Shown: positions 10,101 through 18,608 of the stretch, piece after piece
How the letters are laid out: each line of letters opens with the position of its first letter
Numbering within the stretch: position 1 is the stretch's first letter
Origin: Ostreococcus mediterraneus
Lineage: Eukaryota; Chlorophyta; Mamiellophyceae; Mamiellales; Bathycoccaceae
Assembly (NCBI GenBank): GCA_012295225.1
Contig: WMKK01000008.1
Coordinates: 372,001-436,000 of the forward strand
Reading direction: 5' to 3'
DNA length: 64,000 bases
The notes under the pieces: generated by a model
What the model was told of the DNA's origin: nothing
The model's input: only the letters and a program-made list of their open reading frames with translations
Databases searched by the model: none
Program-made: the position numbers and the translations under genes

Positions 10101-10246
10101 AAAAGAGTGGCTTGAGCTCTTCCTTCAGCAGAAAATCAAAGCACGACATCGACGACGACGGGTCTGACTCCGACGAATACATCGGTAGAGACTTCACATA
10201 TGAAGGATTCGTAGCCGAACGCAACGATGCGGCGAGTAGATTGTAA
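7022..10246 (+). CDS. Large unidentified membrane-anchored protein with zinc-ribbon-like N-terminus
   Basis: I do not recognise this family. The frame starts with ATG at 7022, and a second ATG at 7124 (MSSSSSSIGV) is equally plausible, giving 1,074 or 1,040 residues. Visible parts: a Ser-rich N-terminus from TCG repeats; a CPRC-x11-CAEC zinc-ribbon-like motif just after it; a low-complexity Ser/Asp segment; then a long globular region with mixed alpha/beta character. A coiled-coil-like helical stretch follows (about residues 700-830), then one strong membrane segment near residues 850-875 (WFTLNVIMWTILGGGIIYLM). A cytosolic-type domain and an acidic tail end the protein. One membrane span after a long helical bundle loosely recalls CorA- or RMD1-type proteins, but the CorA GMN motif is absent. 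Codon use matches the neighbours. Confidence 0.75.
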
Positions 10247-10344
10247 TAATTGTGTCACTATTTCTTTCCTTTCAAGTAGGCCGGTGCCTCACACCGCGAC
10301 ACCTCTCGCTGGTGCCACCACCCTCTCGCGCGTGGCGTGTCGAC

Positions 10345-11848
10345 ATGACCCCACCGGTGCGACCTACGCCAGGGCCCGCGTGTGCCGTAGACCCCGCACA
10401 CGTCTCTCGTTCGTCATCGGTCGCGTCGACATCGTCAAGCGCTGCCTCGGCGCTTGGCTTACCCAAAACGTGCGCCCGGGTGAATCGTCGTCTCGGCGAT
10501 GTCAACGTCAGCGCCTACGTCATAGGGACCGCACATGTCGGACAATCTTCTGCTGAAGACGTTGCTCGCGTCATTCGCGATGTCAAGCCGCACGTCGTCG
10601 TGCTTGAGCTCGACCAAGAGCGCGCCGACGGGTTGATTGCCCAGTACGTCGCCGGCGACGGCGCCGCGAGCGTCGAATACGGTTCAGATTTAATGACTGG
10701 GTTGATTCAAGCGGAAAAATACGGCGCGTTGACGATGCTAGGAGATGTTCGCGCGCGAGGCATGGCGAGCGAGCTCTCGAATGCGGTGCTGCGGAGAGAT
10801 GTATTGAGTCCCGAGCGATGGCGTCGAGCGACGGGGTACGCGCTCGACGCGCTCGGCTTGGGCACAAACAGCGCTGGCGTCGACGTTCTCGGGGCGTTTA
10901 TCGAACGACCAGCGATGTTAGCGCCACTTGCTGCTCCCACAGTGGCGTTCGCCTTCGCGTCTGCATTGATGGCGACGAGCGCGAGCGCGAGCGCCGCCGC
11001 GAGCGCGGTTGACGTGGCCACCCTCGCGCTCGCCGCCGTCTTATTCTGCCCAATCGTGGAAACCTTATGGATGTCTCGCGATGATGTCATCGTACGAAAC
11101 GTCATACAAGGCATTGAGTGCGCTTCTGGCATCGAGCGCGGAACGTTACGCCGCGTGCGATTCAATTTTACCGCCGACGTAGACGCTACTCGAGCCGCCG
11201 CAAACTCCTTTGTCGCCCAGGACTCCGCCGCGACGCCGTGTTTTACATTGAAGCGCCCGATCGCGCGCGGAGAAGTCCGTCGGCTTAATTTATGGGAACC
11301 TCGATGGTTGTCGTTGATGGATTCTCTCGCTGAGGCTAATGGTGGGGCGCTTGAAGGTGCTGAACTCGGATGTCTGCTCGGGCGAAGCCGACATTACTGT
11401 CGAAAGTCGTGGTTGGACGAGGTCGGCGACGATGGAAACGAGCGCATGGGAACAGTCGTCGTCGGTGCGTTCTTTTGGTGTTGATGCGAACGTGTGTGTG
11501 TGTCGTATGCCGTGTCGCGTGTGTGCGTATTGACCCAAGCGTATATCCTCGCACGCGAATAAAACAGAAAACAAAATGCGTCGAGTGCGCGTGGTAAATT
11601 TCTCCGAAGGCCGCCGACCGACGACTGGCGCTCGTAAATTAGAAGTGTGGATTGAAGGATTGGATGACGAGATCGACGTAGGCGCGTTGGAAAGTCATCC
11701 AGCGGGATATTTACTCGCCGGTGTGGGCGAAAGCTGTGATGACGCCGATGTAGACGACGATGTGTCCGCGGGTGAGATTAGATGCGTATGCGTCGTCGGT
11801 TTAGCGCACGCCAACGGCGTCGTGAAACGCCTCTCCGCGAGTGAATAA
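10345..11848 (+). CDS. TraB/PrgY-domain protein, two exons
   Basis: Exon 1 carries the TraB signature YVIGTAHVGQSSAEDV followed by VVVLELDQER, and two hydrophobic segments in the middle. The first ATG in frame is 10345. The exon 1 frame stops at 11484 without the usual C-terminal TraB strand. A segment at 11568-11848 ends in CVCVVGLAHANGVVKRL, matching the family's final VVGxGHxxGI strand. A 103-base intron (11465-11567, donor GTGCGT, acceptor AACAG, TTGAC branch-like site at 11530) joins them in frame, for a protein of 466 residues. The splice is inferred; the joined region shares little with relatives. TraB proteins in eukaryotes are membrane proteins of mitochondria or plastids whose biochemical role is not settled. 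Confidence 0.65.
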
Positions 11849-11980
11849 GTAATATGTGTTGTATCGTGTCTAGTCTGTGACATAGGTAATAGCAGTAGCA
11901 CTGTGTGAGTACAAATGTATCTTACATGTATATATATATACCGGGTACTTGAACAAACATTTTGAAACAAAACTTCCTCT

Positions 11981-13699
11981 CTACGCCGCGGTGGACATCG
12001 CGTCTAAATCCAGACGCGAGAGGTCGCGAACGACGCTATCCTTCACAACCTCGGCTGGTGCATCATCCGCACCACCTTTCGCACTCGCTGGACTCGTCGT
12101 GACGAGATCTGGTGTGTGACATCCACCATCAGCGCCCTCGCGCGCGCGCAACGCGGTGAGCGAGTATCGAATCTTTACCAACGTCTTGTCGTTCAAAAAA
12201 TGCGTTCGACAAAAGCTCAACGCCTTGTCCACCGAACTTTGCTCGACGAATTCCACGTATGCAATCGCCTGGTCCATGCCTTTTTCAAACGTCTTGTGCC
12301 AGAATAGATTAACTTTACCGCACTCTTCATCGAATCGCGCGCGAATGTACGACGGATCGAGCTCGGGGTCGATATCCGTGACATAAATTGTGCGCTCGGC
12401 TTTTTCGCGTTGCTCGGGCGACATTATCGTTCGTCGCTTGAGCGTGGTGTTCTTTGTCAACTCCACCGTGAGCGGGACGTTGTCCACGTGCGTGCCGTGC
12501 ATGGCAAGCGCCTTATTGGTGCTTTCGATGTCCTCGAAATCAATGAATGCATATGGAAATTTGATCTTCGGGTGATTGAGGAGTTCAATGTGTGCGACGC
12601 CGCCGCATTCAGAGAAGAGCGCGCGCAAACTTCCCGGCGACATGTTCTTCGGAATGTTTGCGACGTAAACCTTTTTCACCGGCGAGTTGCCGGCGGGGGC
12701 GTTTCCGTCGATGTCATCGCTTTTGGTTTCCATAGTCGACTCGGGTGCTGGCGTCGAAGGTTCGGGCGCTGGAGCTTTTTCGCCCTCGCCGCGATGCTGC
12801 TGCGCTTGATTGTTGTTTGACTTTCTCATCGTCCGTAACGGCGTCTTCGACGGATTTACTCGTATCGATCGGTTTCCTAACCTTCTACCTGTGAGTTGTA
12901 ACGCCAATCCCGCACTTTTGGCTTCAATAAACTCCACAAACGCCACATTCGCCGCGGCGTATTGCTTGGTTTGCACGTGCAACCGAGACACGGGGCCGGC
13001 GAAATCTTCGCACACCTTTTGTAACGTCTTCTCAGTCACGCTTCTATCGACATTGGCGACATAAATAGTTCTCGCACAGCTCTCAATTTCCTCCTGAGTT
13101 TGCGGCAACAATAACGGATTTACTGGAATCACGGGCGTCTCGCTCTTGAGCACCGTAATCGCGTGCCCGTGCACGATGGCTCCGTGCATCGCCAACGCCT
13201 TCTTCACCGCTTCGTCGCTCTCCAGCGCGACGAACGCATATCTAAACTTCTCCGACCCCGCATCGCCGCATAAACGGCAATCAATCACGTGTCCACACGC
13301 GTCTTCAAACAGCGCGGCGAGTTCGGATTCTGTCACGCTCACGTGCACCTCCTTCACGTACACCGTCCGTCGCGAGCCGTCGACGTCTTCGACGCGTCTG
13401 CCTCGCGCTCGCGTCCTCGACCGCTGGCTCCCATCCCAACGATGGGCGTACATCCCTCCCATGGCTACCGCGGAGGCAGAATACTGATTATAATACATCG
13501 CATGATGCATCGTCTGCGTCGACGCGTCGACCACGCCGCCGGGCACGAGCGACAGCGGCACGACCACGGGCACCGGCAACGCGCACCCGGGCGCGCGCAC
13601 GAGCCCGCCCGCCGCCATCGCCGCCGCGTTGTACCACTGCGCGCCGTACGGCGGCGGCGGTGGCAGCGATGGCGAACCCACGTGACCCCCGTACGTCAT
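11981..13699 (-). CDS. RNA-binding protein with four RRMs (CID8-13-like, pair duplicated)
   Basis: After a Pro/Gly/Ala-rich N-terminus of about 110 residues, four RNA-recognition motifs follow in two pairs. RRM1 begins RRTVYVKEV and RRM2 ARTIYVANVD. Their linker, with PVNPLLLPQT before CARTIY, is the linker seen in plant PABP-interacting CID8-13 proteins. A charged, low-complexity spacer of about 60 residues then leads to RRM3 (KKVYVANIPK) and RRM4 (ERTIYVTDID). The second pair keeps the same kind of linker, ending KAERTIY, so the pair seems to have been copied as a unit. I see no clear PAM2 motif, which CID proteins use to bind poly(A)-binding protein. A role in mRNA handling is likely; targets are unknown. 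Confidence 0.85.
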   Translation of the reverse strand: MTYGGHVGSPSLPPPPPYGAQWYNAAAMAAGGLVRAPGCALPVPVVVPLSLVPGGVVDASTQTMHHAMYYNQYSASAVAMGGMYAHRWDGSQRSRTRARGRRVEDVDGSRRTVYVKEVHVSVTESELAALFEDACGHVIDCRLCGDAGSEKFRYAFVALESDEAVKKALAMHGAIVHGHAITVLKSETPVIPVNPLLLPQTQEEIESCARTIYVANVDRSVTEKTLQKVCEDFAGPVSRLHVQTKQYAAANVAFVEFIEAKSAGLALQLTGRRLGNRSIRVNPSKTPLRTMRKSNNNQAQQHRGEGEKAPAPEPSTPAPESTMETKSDDIDGNAPAGNSPVKKVYVANIPKNMSPGSLRALFSECGGVAHIELLNHPKIKFPYAFIDFEDIESTNKALAMHGTHVDNVPLTVELTKNTTLKRRTIMSPEQREKAERTIYVTDIDPELDPSYIRARFDEECGKVNLFWHKTFEKGMDQAIAYVEFVEQSSVDKALSFCRTHFLNDKTLVKIRYSLTALRAREGADGGCHTPDLVTTSPASAKGGADDAPAEVVKDSVVRDLSRLDLDAMSTAA

Positions 13700-13740
13700 C
13701 TACCATCGCACAAAAACACGAAACACACACACACACAACG

Positions 13741-14208
13741 TCAGTCTCCCTCACGCGTCTCAAACGCAACCGAATGAATTTCAAAAATCAACGCGCGCGC
13801 GCCAACCGCGTCGCCAATGCGCACGCGTACCTGCGCCGTCCTCGGCGTCGAAGGCGACCCAGACGTTGGCGATGCGTAATAGTAATACCCCAGCCCCCCG
13901 TGTGCGCCCATCGCCTCCTCCTCCTCCTCCTCCTCGTCGTAATCATCATCGCCATCGTCCCACTCGCGTGGCTGTCCCAGTCGCGCGTCATCGCCCTCGT
14001 ACGCGCATCCATCCCGCGCATTCCCCCGTCGTGCGCTCGCGCGCGATATCGACGGTGGTGTCGCCATCGACGTCGTCGTCGTCGTCGTCGTCGTTCGCTC
14101 CGTGCCGTGCCGTGCGCGCCGCGACGTCGTGTGCGGCGACGTCGTCGGGCGCGCGACGGACGCGCGGGTGGAGACGCGCGATGGGACCCTTCGGATATTC
14201 GGCGCCAT
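13741..14208 (-). CDS. Possible small acidic protein (weak candidate)
   Basis: This 155-residue frame begins with an Arg/Ser/Thr-rich stretch that could be a transit peptide. It goes on with an acidic run (DDGDDDYDEEEEEEE, from CTC/CCT repeats), and ends with a less biased part that could be folded (RVRIGDAVGARALIFEIHSVAF). I know no family for it. It sits 41 bases upstream of the RRM gene on the same strand. Overlapping frames in this GC-rich area are as long, so it may be a chance frame or the 5' UTR of the RRM gene. Confidence 0.22.
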   Translation of the reverse strand: MAPNIRRVPSRVSTRASVARPTTSPHTTSRRARHGTERTTTTTTTTSMATPPSISRASARRGNARDGCAYEGDDARLGQPREWDDGDDDYDEEEEEEEAMGAHGGLGYYYYASPTSGSPSTPRTAQVRVRIGDAVGARALIFEIHSVAFETREGD

Positions 14209-14270
14209 ATGCGTACACCACAGTGATTCATGCTATGTGTACACGATGGCGCGGATGTGTGTGTGTGTTT

Positions 14271-14400
14271 TTATGTGTTCGCACGCGTGTGAGTCGCGTA
14301 TGACGGTATGTAATCTAATNNAATATGTGTACGATGGCGCGGGTATATTTTTTATGTGTTCGCACGCGTGTGAGTCGCGTATGACGGTATGTAATCTAAT
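14271..14400. repeat. Perfect 49-base direct repeat flanking an NN gap
   Basis: Positions 14271-14319 and 14352-14400 are identical (TTATGTGTTCGCACGCGTG... to ...GTAATCTAAT). Copy 1 runs straight into NN at 14320-14321, and copy 2 is followed by GGAATATGTG where the gap reads NNAATATGTG. Sequence before each copy is also related (TGTGTACxxGATGGCGCGG). Either this is a true tandem duplication of about 80 bases or two overlapping contig ends joined wrongly. Confidence 0.85.
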
Positions 14401-14872
14401 GGAATATGTGTTTTTTTGGGTTAGGGTTAAGGGACATGGTTTTGTGTCGTCTGTGGTGTCGCGCGTCGGGACGTCCCTCGATTCGCGCCAGTCGTCGGCG
14501 CGCGGACCGTCGTCGTCGTCGCGGTGCGGTGGTGGCGGTGCGCTCGGAACGCACGAGCGCGGGTGGTTTTTCTTCGCCCGTCGCGTGTTTTAGAGCGTCG
14601 AAGCGCGCACGGCACGTACGTCGCGTTCGGCGGCTGGGGCGTTTGGCGTGTCGGCGTTTCCTAGACGGTTGACCACGGCGCGGGCGTGGGGACAATCGAC
14701 GCCGCGCGCGACGACGCGACGCGAACCAGGCGCGCGTGCGCGGGTGCGCGCGACGAGGGTTTTTGCGTGCGTATTGTACGCCGTCGCGGTGCGGCGGGCG
14801 CGCGCGGTGGGCGGCGCGGTGGGGTGGTTGTGTCGCGTCGCGTGACGTCCCGTGGGCGTGCGGGAATTGGCG

Positions 14873-16660
14873 ATGACGATTGGGGGCGTCGCGGACGTGA
14901 TCGCCGCGATGGCGGATCGGGATGCGGCGGAGGCGGTGCGTGCGGTGCGTGCGTATGCGGATCGGCGCATGGTGGGGGTGGAGGATGATGGAAGAGATGT
15001 CGTCACGATGGACGCGGTTGGGACGGCGAAAGCGGCGGCGGCGAAAGCGCCGAGCGCGGGACTCGTCGCCGAGGAAGACTGGGGATTCGTCACGCCACCG
15101 ACGTCACCATCGCGGCGTAAAGTCAAGGAAAGTATGCGTATGGTGTATAGTGATCGATTCGTTCCATCGCGCGCGGCATCGATGGGGTTTCGAGGGGAAT
15201 TTAGTATGTTGGACGCCGAGGAAGAGGATGGGCGGTTGGCGCGGGACGCTCGGGACGTGGCGACGCGACGTGATGCGACGCACGCGACGCACGCGGCGGG
15301 GGGCGGGAACGTGAATGCTGATGATAATGTCACCCCGCATGGTGCGGTGGCGAATGGCGCAGGCGCCGCTGCCGCCGCGAGCGATCGTGAGGATACGTCG
15401 GCGGCGTACGGCGCGTTGTTGCGGAGCGAATTGCTCGGCGACGTATCGCCGCCCGAAGCGTACGGTATTACGCCGCCGCCGACGCCGAGTGTGGCGCGGT
15501 ATCAGCGTGCTTCGACGTCGTACAGCAGTCCAGGTCGCAATTTGTTTAGATTTCAGAGTGATGGCGTGTTTGGCCCTTCGACGCCGCGCGCATCGGAGAG
15601 TCCGTATTCGTTGTCCCCGGTGGGCGCGGGCGACGGGCCGCTCGGTATGACGTTGCTCGCGCCTCGACGCACGCCTCGTAAAATTGCACGGTCGCCATTC
15701 AAAGTCTTAGACGCTCCTGCGCTTCAAGATGACTTTTACTTGAATTTAGTCGATTGGTCGGCGTCCAACGTGCTCGCCGTCGGCTTGGGGACGTGCGTGT
15801 ACTTGTGGAGCGCGTGCACGAGCAAGGTGACAAAATTGTGCGAACTCGCGCCGAACGACTCGGTGTGCTCGGTGGCGTGGACGCAGCGCGGCACGTACTT
15901 GGGTGTGGGCACGAATTCTGGCGAGGTGCAACTCTGGGACGTGGCCAAAGGGAAAATGACGCGCGCGATGCACGGGCATCGTTCGCGCGCCGGCACGTTG
16001 GCGTGGAACTCGCACACGTTGTCGAGCGGCAGTCGAGACCGAACGATTTTGAATCGCGATATTCGAAGCCCAAATGATTACTCAGCCAAACTTGTCGGTC
16101 ACAAGAGTGAAGTGTGTGGATTGAAGTGGTCTTACGACGATTGCCAGCTCGCTTCGGGTGGAAACGACAACCAATTATTCATTTGGAACGCGCACTCGAG
16201 TCAACCGGTGTTGCGTTGCAGCGAACACACGGCGGCGGTGAAAGCCATCGCGTGGTCGCCGCATCAGCACGGCTTGCTCGCCTCTGGTGGCGGTACCGCC
16301 GATCGATGCATTCGATTTTGGAACACCGTGACTAATTCACCGTTACAATGCGTGGACACTGGATCGCAAGTATGCAACTTGGTGTGGAGTAAAAACGTCA
16401 ACGAAATCGTCAGCACGCACGGGTACAGCCAAAACCAAATCGTCGTGTGGCGCTATCCGAGCATGTCCAAGCTCGCGACGTTGACCGGTCACACCTTGCG
16501 TGTGCTGTTTCTCTCGATTTCACCCGATGGTCAAACGATCGTCACGGGTGCTGGTGATGAAACGCTGCGTTTCTGGAACGTCTTCCCCGGTGTGAAATCC
16601 CAAGTCTCTGGCGTCGGCGACAACGCCGTGAGCTCCCTCGCTCGCACGAGCATTCGATGA
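14873..16660 (+). CDS. CDH1: CDH1/FZR (CCS52-type) activator of the anaphase-promoting complex
   Basis: This WD40 protein recruits substrates to the APC/C ubiquitin ligase in late mitosis and G1. The C-box is readable as DRFVPSR in the N-terminal half, the C-terminal Ile-Arg tail is present (SIR), and seven WD40 blades fill the region from about residue 290 on (for example SGSRDRTILNRDIR, SGGNDNQLFIWN, TGAGDETLRFWNVF). The start of the propeller (SPFKVLDAPALQDDFYLNLVDWS) is the CDC20/CDH1 signature, and RSPFKVLDAP favours CDH1/CCS52 over CDC20. The first in-frame ATG is 14873. The N-terminus is longer and more Ala/Gly-rich than in plants. BUB3, encoded at 50277, acts in the same control network. 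Confidence 0.92.
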   Translation: MTIGGVADVIAAMADRDAAEAVRAVRAYADRRMVGVEDDGRDVVTMDAVGTAKAAAAKAPSAGLVAEEDWGFVTPPTSPSRRKVKESMRMVYSDRFVPSRAASMGFRGEFSMLDAEEEDGRLARDARDVATRRDATHATHAAGGGNVNADDNVTPHGAVANGAGAAAAASDREDTSAAYGALLRSELLGDVSPPEAYGITPPPTPSVARYQRASTSYSSPGRNLFRFQSDGVFGPSTPRASESPYSLSPVGAGDGPLGMTLLAPRRTPRKIARSPFKVLDAPALQDDFYLNLVDWSASNVLAVGLGTCVYLWSACTSKVTKLCELAPNDSVCSVAWTQRGTYLGVGTNSGEVQLWDVAKGKMTRAMHGHRSRAGTLAWNSHTLSSGSRDRTILNRDIRSPNDYSAKLVGHKSEVCGLKWSYDDCQLASGGNDNQLFIWNAHSSQPVLRCSEHTAAVKAIAWSPHQHGLLASGGGTADRCIRFWNTVTNSPLQCVDTGSQVCNLVWSKNVNEIVSTHGYSQNQIVVWRYPSMSKLATLTGHTLRVLFLSISPDGQTIVTGAGDETLRFWNVFPGVKSQVSGVGDNAVSSLARTSIR

Positions 16661-17006
16661 TGCGATATGATGATATGTTTAAAATTCTTTTGACTTGTTG
16701 TTGTTTATGTTGTTGTGTAATTACTACTCCTGTACTTTCATCCGCTTCATCCGAGCCACCGGCGCTCAGAGCGACGGCGACAGCGGTTGTTACACCCCCT
16801 TTACGCCTCGCGCCCCACACAGCGCGCCGCGTGTGCGCGGTGTACCACACCGGCGTGCGGCTACGCGTAACTCGCGCCTTGTTTCGCTCGATAGAACCAC
16901 TGCATCGGTGAAATATCGCGTCGCGCGTGGTATCACCGGCCGTGATCACAGCCTCTGCGCGCTGAAAGAAAGCAAAGGGTCACGCGGCGCATCCTCTGCG
17001 CGCGTC
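16661..17006. other. Spacer between CDH1 and the tafazzin-like gene
   Basis: These 346 bases hold the CDH1 3' end and the upstream region of the acyltransferase gene. The acyltransferase frame stays open through almost all of it, with an ATG at 16707, so part may encode an N-terminal extension. No other gene is visible. Confidence 0.5.
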
Positions 17007-17858
17007 ATGGCTAGTGACGACTCGGCGCCGAGCACGAGCGCTCGCGCGAATGAAGGCGGTATGCTACCCACTGACGCACCGTGGGGCACTCTAGGCCGGC
17101 AAGCCGTGCTCTCTACCGTGGCTCTCGTGAGCAAGTTTCTGCTCGACGTCGTCAACTCTACGACGACGACCAACGGCGAAACGCTTCGAGACGCTATCAC
17201 CTCCCGCGAGCGCCCGCGGGGGTTGATAACTCTTAGCAATCACGCTTCGACGTTTGATGACCCAGGTGTGCTCTCGGAGCTCATTCCGATGAAGTATTTC
17301 CTCACCGAACCTTGGCACGGGGGCGTACGGTGGACGTTGTGCACGGATGAAATTTGCGCCAAGAACAAGTTGAGAGAGGATTTCTTCCTATGTGGCAAAG
17401 CGCTGGCGATCAAGCGCGGAGGCGGATTAGATCAACCAGTATTGCATACCGCGGTTGAACTCGTCAAGCGCGGAGACTGGCTGCATTTGTTCCCGGAAGG
17501 TCGAGTCAGTCGAGACGGCGAGCTCTCGCGCATGCGCCGCGGATTTGCGAAACTGTTGTGCGATATAGAAAATTCAGGCGGTCAAACTCCCTTGGTTGTG
17601 CCATTTTGGCACTCTGGCATGGCGGTGGTGAAGCCATACGGTGAGTACTCCATCGGCGTGGGAAAGCGCGTGCACGTCACCGTGGGTGAACCTATAGATT
17701 TTAGCGACTTGGTCAAGAAGTGCGGACGGTGCGAAAAGAGCGTCAAAGCCAGAGACGCGTTGTACGGCCAAATCATGGATCGCGTCGAAGGGCGGTTGCG
17801 TGACTTGAAAACCAAAAATGCGCGCGAGCGTGAAAGTACGGGCGCAGCCGTAAACTAG
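17007..17858 (+). CDS. TAZ: Tafazzin-like phospholipid acyltransferase
   Basis: This enzyme should move acyl chains between phospholipids, as tafazzin does in cardiolipin remodelling at mitochondrial membranes. The glycerolipid acyltransferase motifs are readable: block I NHASTFDDP (His-x4-Asp, catalytic), block III FPEGRVSRDGEL, and the later PFWHSGMAVV segment typical of tafazzins rather than plastid or ER AGPATs. A hydrophobic stretch near residues 30-45 (AVLSTVALVSKFLLDVV) could anchor it. I chose the ATG at 17007. The frame stays open upstream to an ATG at 16707, and the extra 100 residues (Arg/Ser-rich) could be a targeting peptide. Confidence 0.85.
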   Translation: MASDDSAPSTSARANEGGMLPTDAPWGTLGRQAVLSTVALVSKFLLDVVNSTTTTNGETLRDAITSRERPRGLITLSNHASTFDDPGVLSELIPMKYFLTEPWHGGVRWTLCTDEICAKNKLREDFFLCGKALAIKRGGGLDQPVLHTAVELVKRGDWLHLFPEGRVSRDGELSRMRRGFAKLLCDIENSGGQTPLVVPFWHSGMAVVKPYGEYSIGVGKRVHVTVGEPIDFSDLVKKCGRCEKSVKARDALYGQIMDRVEGRLRDLKTKNARERESTGAAVN

Positions 17859-17974
17859 TGCACGCACTCGCGTCGCGCGCGCGAGTGTGTCTTTATGATA
17901 TTTAGTTGTCAAGCGAGACTTAGAAAACGCCACTCCGCGACTCTCGCGTCGTCGTCGTCGTCGTAATCCGCATC

Positions 17975-18559
17975 ATGTCCCATTCCTTCTTGCTACGCAT
18001 GAACACCATCGGCACCATCGCCGTGACGCTCCTCGCGATCCTTGTATCGTGCGCGTCGTTCACAGATATCTCGCACACGTGCGTCCCGACGCGAGCGACG
18101 AGCGCGTTGACTCCAGCGCGCGTCGCCGTCACTGGTTTCGAACGCTTCGTCAACGTATCCGGCGTAGACGAGGCCATAGTACAGCTAGAGTTCGATGTTG
18201 ATATGTCGAGCTGCTTTAGTTGGAACACAAAATTGATTTTTACGCACGTCGTGGTGTCGTATGCGACGGAGGAGCGATTGAAGAATGAAGTCACGGTGTG
18301 GGACGCGATCGCGTTGACGCCCGAGTCGAGCGTGATAGAGGGACGAAAGATGGCAAAGTATAGGTGGCGAGACGTCAAGGATGGTTTACGTGGAGTGCGT
18401 GTGGATGTGGACTTGTCTTGGGCGGTAACGCCGGTGGTTGGGAAACTTTGGCGAGGAAGCGAGCGGATGGGCTCGTTCACGATGCCCAGCGAGTACGTAC
18501 CTCCAAGGGAGCGACCGCAGGCGCCGAATGGGGGTGGACGCGTACCAGGGATGCCTTGA
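17975..18559 (+). CDS. SPCS3: Signal peptidase complex subunit 3 (SPC22/23 type)
   Basis: This 194-residue protein is the luminal, single-span subunit of the ER signal peptidase. A membrane segment lies at about residues 11-27 (TIGTIAVTLLAILVSCA). Family landmarks follow: FDVDMSSCFSWNTKLIFTHVVVSYAT, NEVTVWDAI, KYRWRDVKDGLRG and DLSWAVTPVVG, all aligning to human SPCS3. The family usually begins MNT, so the second Met (17999, MNTIGTIAV) may be the true start. The Pro-rich tail ends about 20 residues beyond the family's usual end. It converges on the DENN gene with 49 bases between the stops. Confidence 0.9.
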   Translation: MSHSFLLRMNTIGTIAVTLLAILVSCASFTDISHTCVPTRATSALTPARVAVTGFERFVNVSGVDEAIVQLEFDVDMSSCFSWNTKLIFTHVVVSYATEERLKNEVTVWDAIALTPESSVIEGRKMAKYRWRDVKDGLRGVRVDVDLSWAVTPVVGKLWRGSERMGSFTMPSEYVPPRERPQAPNGGGRVPGMP

Positions 18560-18608
18560 AAGAGAGTTGAAATCTAGCTAGATTTTGTAGTACAAAGCCG
18601 CTTAATAG

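Larger units (their letters stand above)
13700..14872. other. Intergenic region with low-complexity DNA, direct repeat and sequence gap
   Basis: This 1.2-kb stretch separates the divergent RRM gene and CDH1 gene. It contains CCT/CTC and GTC triplet runs (about 13914-13938 and 14071-14095), a perfect 49-base direct repeat around an NN gap at 14320-14321, and a short TTAGGG-like run near 14418-14433. One weak gene candidate is listed separately (13741-14208, minus). Several long overlapping frames on both strands are best explained by base composition. Confidence 0.55.
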
